The translations under genes were made by a program, and so were the position numbers. Positions 61,371 through 64,000 of a stretch of DNA of 64,000 nucleotides are shown here, in pieces; positions within the stretch are counted from its first letter, which is position 1; the number at the start of each line of letters is the position of its first letter. Source of the stretch: Peribacter sp043814035 (GTDB taxonomy: Bacteria > Patescibacteriota > Gracilibacteria > Peribacterales > Peribacteraceae); assembly GCA_043814035.1 (NCBI GenBank), contig JBDRKJ010000002.1, positions 124,001-188,000 of the forward strand. Reading direction: 5' to 3'. The notes under the pieces were generated by a model, which was not told the origin of the DNA, did no database searches, and saw only the letters and a program-made list of their open reading frames with translations.

Positions 61371-64000
61371 TTATTTCTTCTCTTTCGCTTTCCCAGCAAG
61401 AATGTGCACCTGCTTTGTCAGTGCCGCCACCCATAACGATTCATCATCACTCTGCTTCTTGAGAAGCTCCTCAAATGGCAGATTGAGCGTGGATCCTGAG
61501 ATTTTCCACTGCGGATGCTCCTTGATGAGCTGCATGATCTCTTTGGCTGTTATGCGGCTGGCGAGCGTGAGCACGACGAAGTCCTGCCGCGCCTCGTGCT
61601 CCATTTTGATGCGCAGAATTCCTACCTGACGGCACACGAGTTTCAACTGAAGCACTGCAAGAAGGTTCTTTACTGGTTGTGGCGGCTCACCAAACTCATC
61701 ACGTAGGTCCTCTTCGAATTCTTTGAGTGTTGCTTCATCTTCACTGCCGGCAAGTTTCTGGTACACCGAGATGCGCTCCTGTTCATCCGTGATGTAGAAC
61801 GAAGGCAACATGGCTTCCACCGGCAGCAGAATCTCTGGAGAGATTTCTTCCTCGACTACGCTCTTCTCGCCGGCCTTCATCTCTTCTACAGCCGCTTTGA
61901 GCATGCGCAGGTAATGACTCACCCCTACGGTGTTCATGGTGCCCGACTGACTGGCCCCCAAAATCTCGCCTGCTCCGCGGATCTCTAAATCACGCATAGC
62001 CACCTGGAATCCGCTCCCCAATTCGCAGGCCTCCACAATCGCCCTCAGACGCTTCTTGGCGTCGTCCTGCAGTCTCTGCCCATGATAGAGGAAATAGGCG
62101 TACGCCTGCACCTTACTGCGCCCCACACGGCCTCTGAGCTGATAGAGCTGGGCAAGACCGAAGTGTTCTGCCTGATCCACAACCAATGTATTGGCTCGCG
62201 GCAGGTCGATACCGTTCTCGATAATTGTTGAGCTCACCAGTACATCCACCTTACCTTCTTTGAATTCCAGAACGCGTGCCTCTAGATCATCGGCCTTGAG
62301 CTGCCCATGTGCGACGATGAACTTGGCCTCAGGAATAAGTAATCGAAGCTTGTCAGCAAAGGAATCGATCGTCTCGACACGATTGTGGAGAATAAATGAC
62401 TGCCCCTTGCGCTTGAGCTCGAAGATGATTGCGTGACGAATGAGAGAATCAGAATAGCGCCGGACTTCAGTGATAATGGGAAGCCGGCCAGGAGGTGGAG
62501 TAGTGATGGTAGTGATGTCGCGCAGTTTGTGGAGCCCTAAATTCAATGTACGGGGAATGGGTGTCGCTGTGAGCGTGAGAATGTCTACAGACGCACGCAT
62601 GTCCTTGAACTTTTCTTTCTGTTTCACACCAAATCGCTGCTCCTCATCCACAATCACGAGACCGAGATTATGGAATTTCACATCATCCTGCAGAAGCCGA
62701 TGTGTACCAATGACAATATCCGCCTGTCCTTTCTTTAATTTCTCGAGCGTGACCTTTTGCTCTTTGACCGTTCTAAATCGACTGAGCATTTCTACCCGCA
62801 CACCGAATGGCAACATGCGCTCGCGGAAGCTGTGGTAGTGCTGGTCGGCGAGAATGGTAATGGGCGCGACAACAACAACTTGTTTGCCGCCCTGCACAGC
62901 TTTGAACGCAGCACGCATGGCCACTTCTGTCTTACCAAACCCCACATCCCCACAGATAAGACGATCCATCGGGTGCGGGCCTTCCATATCATTCTTGAGA
63001 TCCTCAATCGCCTTGCGCTGCCCTGGTGTTTCCTCGTATGGGAATGATGCTTCGAACTTGCGCTGTTGCTCTGAATCCTCAGCAAACCCGAAGCCCTTGG
63101 CCTTGGCGCGCTTGGCGTAGAGGAGGAGAAGTTCCTTTGCGATCTGTTCGGTCTCTTCTTTCGTTTTCTTCATCACGCGCTTCCACTCATTGGTCCCAAG
63201 CCGGGTGAGAATCGGTTCCTGGCCCTCCTCATAGACGAACTTACTCAATTTATCTGCTTGATCCACAGGTACGAAGAGTTTGTCACCCTCGGCATAGGTT
63301 AATTCCAAATACTCACGATTTGTTCCGTCCACTTCCTTCTGCGTCATCCCTTCAAAGTGGCCGATGCCGTGCTCCATATGAACCACGTAGTCACCTGGAA
63401 CCAGCGAAGTGATGAAGTCGAGAGCAAGCTTCTGAATACTGCGTTGCTTGCCCGCTTTCTTGAGTGAGAAAATCTCGCGATCCGTGAGCAGGGCAAATTT
63501 GAGGTCGGGGTTTTGTAGTGAATGTGGAAGAACTTCGTCGTCTTCCGCCCCAATTAAGGTGAGTGTCCCCGGCGAGCGTTTCTCTTCCGTCGTACAGGGG
63601 ATGTGCTCTTCCTTACAAATGCTTTCCAACTCATCCAATCGCTTGGTCACGACGAAAATCGTCCACTTTTGCGTGAGTTTATCGCGCACATCATTGAGAA
63701 AGTCAGAAAGCGTGTAGAACTTCAGTACTGAGAGATACCGCAAGTGCGCGTGGTGATCATCGGTTTCCGGAAACGGCGTGAACCGTAGAGCCGTCGTCGT
63801 CATCGGAAACTCCACATCATCCTGATCATCAACTGCCAGAAGCGCCTTTGCCGGTAGCTGTTCGGCCAGCGATACCATGCGCTCATAGAGCAAAGGGAAA
63901 ATCTGCAATTCCTTTCCGTTGTCTTTCGTTTTCGAGAGATCAATAGCATCCACCGTCAGTATTTTCTCGACACGATCGATGTTGAATGACACACGATACG
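61371..64000 (-). CDS. mfd: Transcription-repair coupling factor Mfd, N terminus missing
   Basis: The frame runs off the window end; about 876 residues are visible. The first part ('FNIDRVEKILTVDAIDLSKT') corresponds to the end of the UvrB-like domain. Next come the RNA-polymerase interacting domain ('GDYVVHMEHGIGHFEGMTQ'), the translocase with Walker A 'CGDVGFGKTEVA' and DEEQ box 'LVIVDEEQRFGV', 'LTLTATPIPRTL', the relay helix region, and the C-terminal TRCF domain ('PEILLPVEAMLPSFYI'). Mfd removes stalled RNA polymerase at lesions and recruits UvrA. The initiation codon lies outside; GTG 63992 is not a credible start. Confidence 0.96.
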   Translation of the reverse strand, partial: YRVSFNIDRVEKILTVDAIDLSKTKDNGKELQIFPLLYERMVSLAEQLPAKALLAVDDQDDVEFPMTTTALRFTPFPETDDHHAHLRYLSVLKFYTLSDFLNDVRDKLTQKWTIFVVTKRLDELESICKEEHIPCTTEEKRSPGTLTLIGAEDDEVLPHSLQNPDLKFALLTDREIFSLKKAGKQRSIQKLALDFITSLVPGDYVVHMEHGIGHFEGMTQKEVDGTNREYLELTYAEGDKLFVPVDQADKLSKFVYEEGQEPILTRLGTNEWKRVMKKTKEETEQIAKELLLLYAKRAKAKGFGFAEDSEQQRKFEASFPYEETPGQRKAIEDLKNDMEGPHPMDRLICGDVGFGKTEVAMRAAFKAVQGGKQVVVVAPITILADQHYHSFRERMLPFGVRVEMLSRFRTVKEQKVTLEKLKKGQADIVIGTHRLLQDDVKFHNLGLVIVDEEQRFGVKQKEKFKDMRASVDILTLTATPIPRTLNLGLHKLRDITTITTPPPGRLPIITEVRRYSDSLIRHAIIFELKRKGQSFILHNRVETIDSFADKLRLLIPEAKFIVAHGQLKADDLEARVLEFKEGKVDVLVSSTIIENGIDLPRANTLVVDQAEHFGLAQLYQLRGRVGRSKVQAYAYFLYHGQRLQDDAKKRLRAIVEACELGSGFQVAMRDLEIRGAGEILGASQSGTMNTVGVSHYLRMLKAAVEEMKAGEKSVVEEEISPEILLPVEAMLPSFYITDEQERISVYQKLAGSEDEATLKEFEEDLRDEFGEPPQPVKNLLAVLQLKLVCRQVGILRIKMEHEARQDFVVLTLASRITAKEIMQLIKEHPQWKISGSTLNLPFEELLKKQSDDESLWVAALTKQVHILAGKAKEKK

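Overview
The window looks like a chromosome segment of a Patescibacteria/CPR bacterium, most probably a Peregrinibacteria/Peribacteria-type organism. This is my reading of the divergent 16S rRNA gene, its isolation from any 23S or 5S gene, the Suf cluster, and the many hypothetical proteins beside a lean set of core genes; no search was run. TGA is used as a normal stop throughout (for example at 496-498 and 2725-2727), so the UGA recoding of Gracilibacteria/SR1 does not apply. No IS element, prophage or CRISPR array was seen, but small palindromic repeats are common.

Layout. 1-9356 is a surface-glycan locus: a tightly overlapping pseudaminic-acid type operon (pseC end, pseG, pseH, a formyltransferase, a PIG-L deacetylase, pseI), two convergent paralogous putative glycosyltransferases, and an MsbA-like ABC exporter. 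9705-11786 has a GT4 glycosyltransferase and a divergent FkbM-like methyltransferase. 12061-13525 is a solitary 16S rRNA gene, followed by repeat-rich DNA and an AT-rich hypothetical gene. 15085-26415 carries dispersed sufD, sufB and sufC, a 2Fe-2S ferredoxin, a four-gene MacA/MacB-like efflux operon and small membrane or Cys-rich proteins. 26412-40760 holds core genes: TPR protein, DNA polymerase III delta prime, SecA, TsaB, a GT2 enzyme, FtsW, MurG, a lipoprotein prolyl isomerase, GltX (frameshifted here), MurB and an SSB with two OB folds. 40956-49705 is a five-gene operon of large exported, mostly Cys-rich proteins of unknown function, one with a zinc-protease motif; it is the best candidate for an undescribed system. 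49767-64000 holds dnaE (preceded by a mini-ORF that mimics its N terminus), a Sua5/TsaC protein, nrdR, a four-helix-bundle cassette, aspS, a charged helical protein, tRNA-Leu(UAG), hypothetical proteins and mfd (cut by the window end).

The main cross-cutting observation concerns translation initiation. The 16S 3' end reads CACTTCC where bacteria normally have CACCTCC, and I see no properly spaced AGGAGG-type Shine-Dalgarno sequence before the genes. Many first genes instead have a sigma70-like -10 hexamer only 6-9 nt before the start codon, which predicts leaderless mRNAs. Downstream operon genes start in ATGA, GTGA or TAATG overlaps, or within a few bases of the previous stop. I used this pattern to choose several starts (4506, 7471, 10841, 15085, 23956, 26043 as GTG, 26134, 36758, 54830, 57073).
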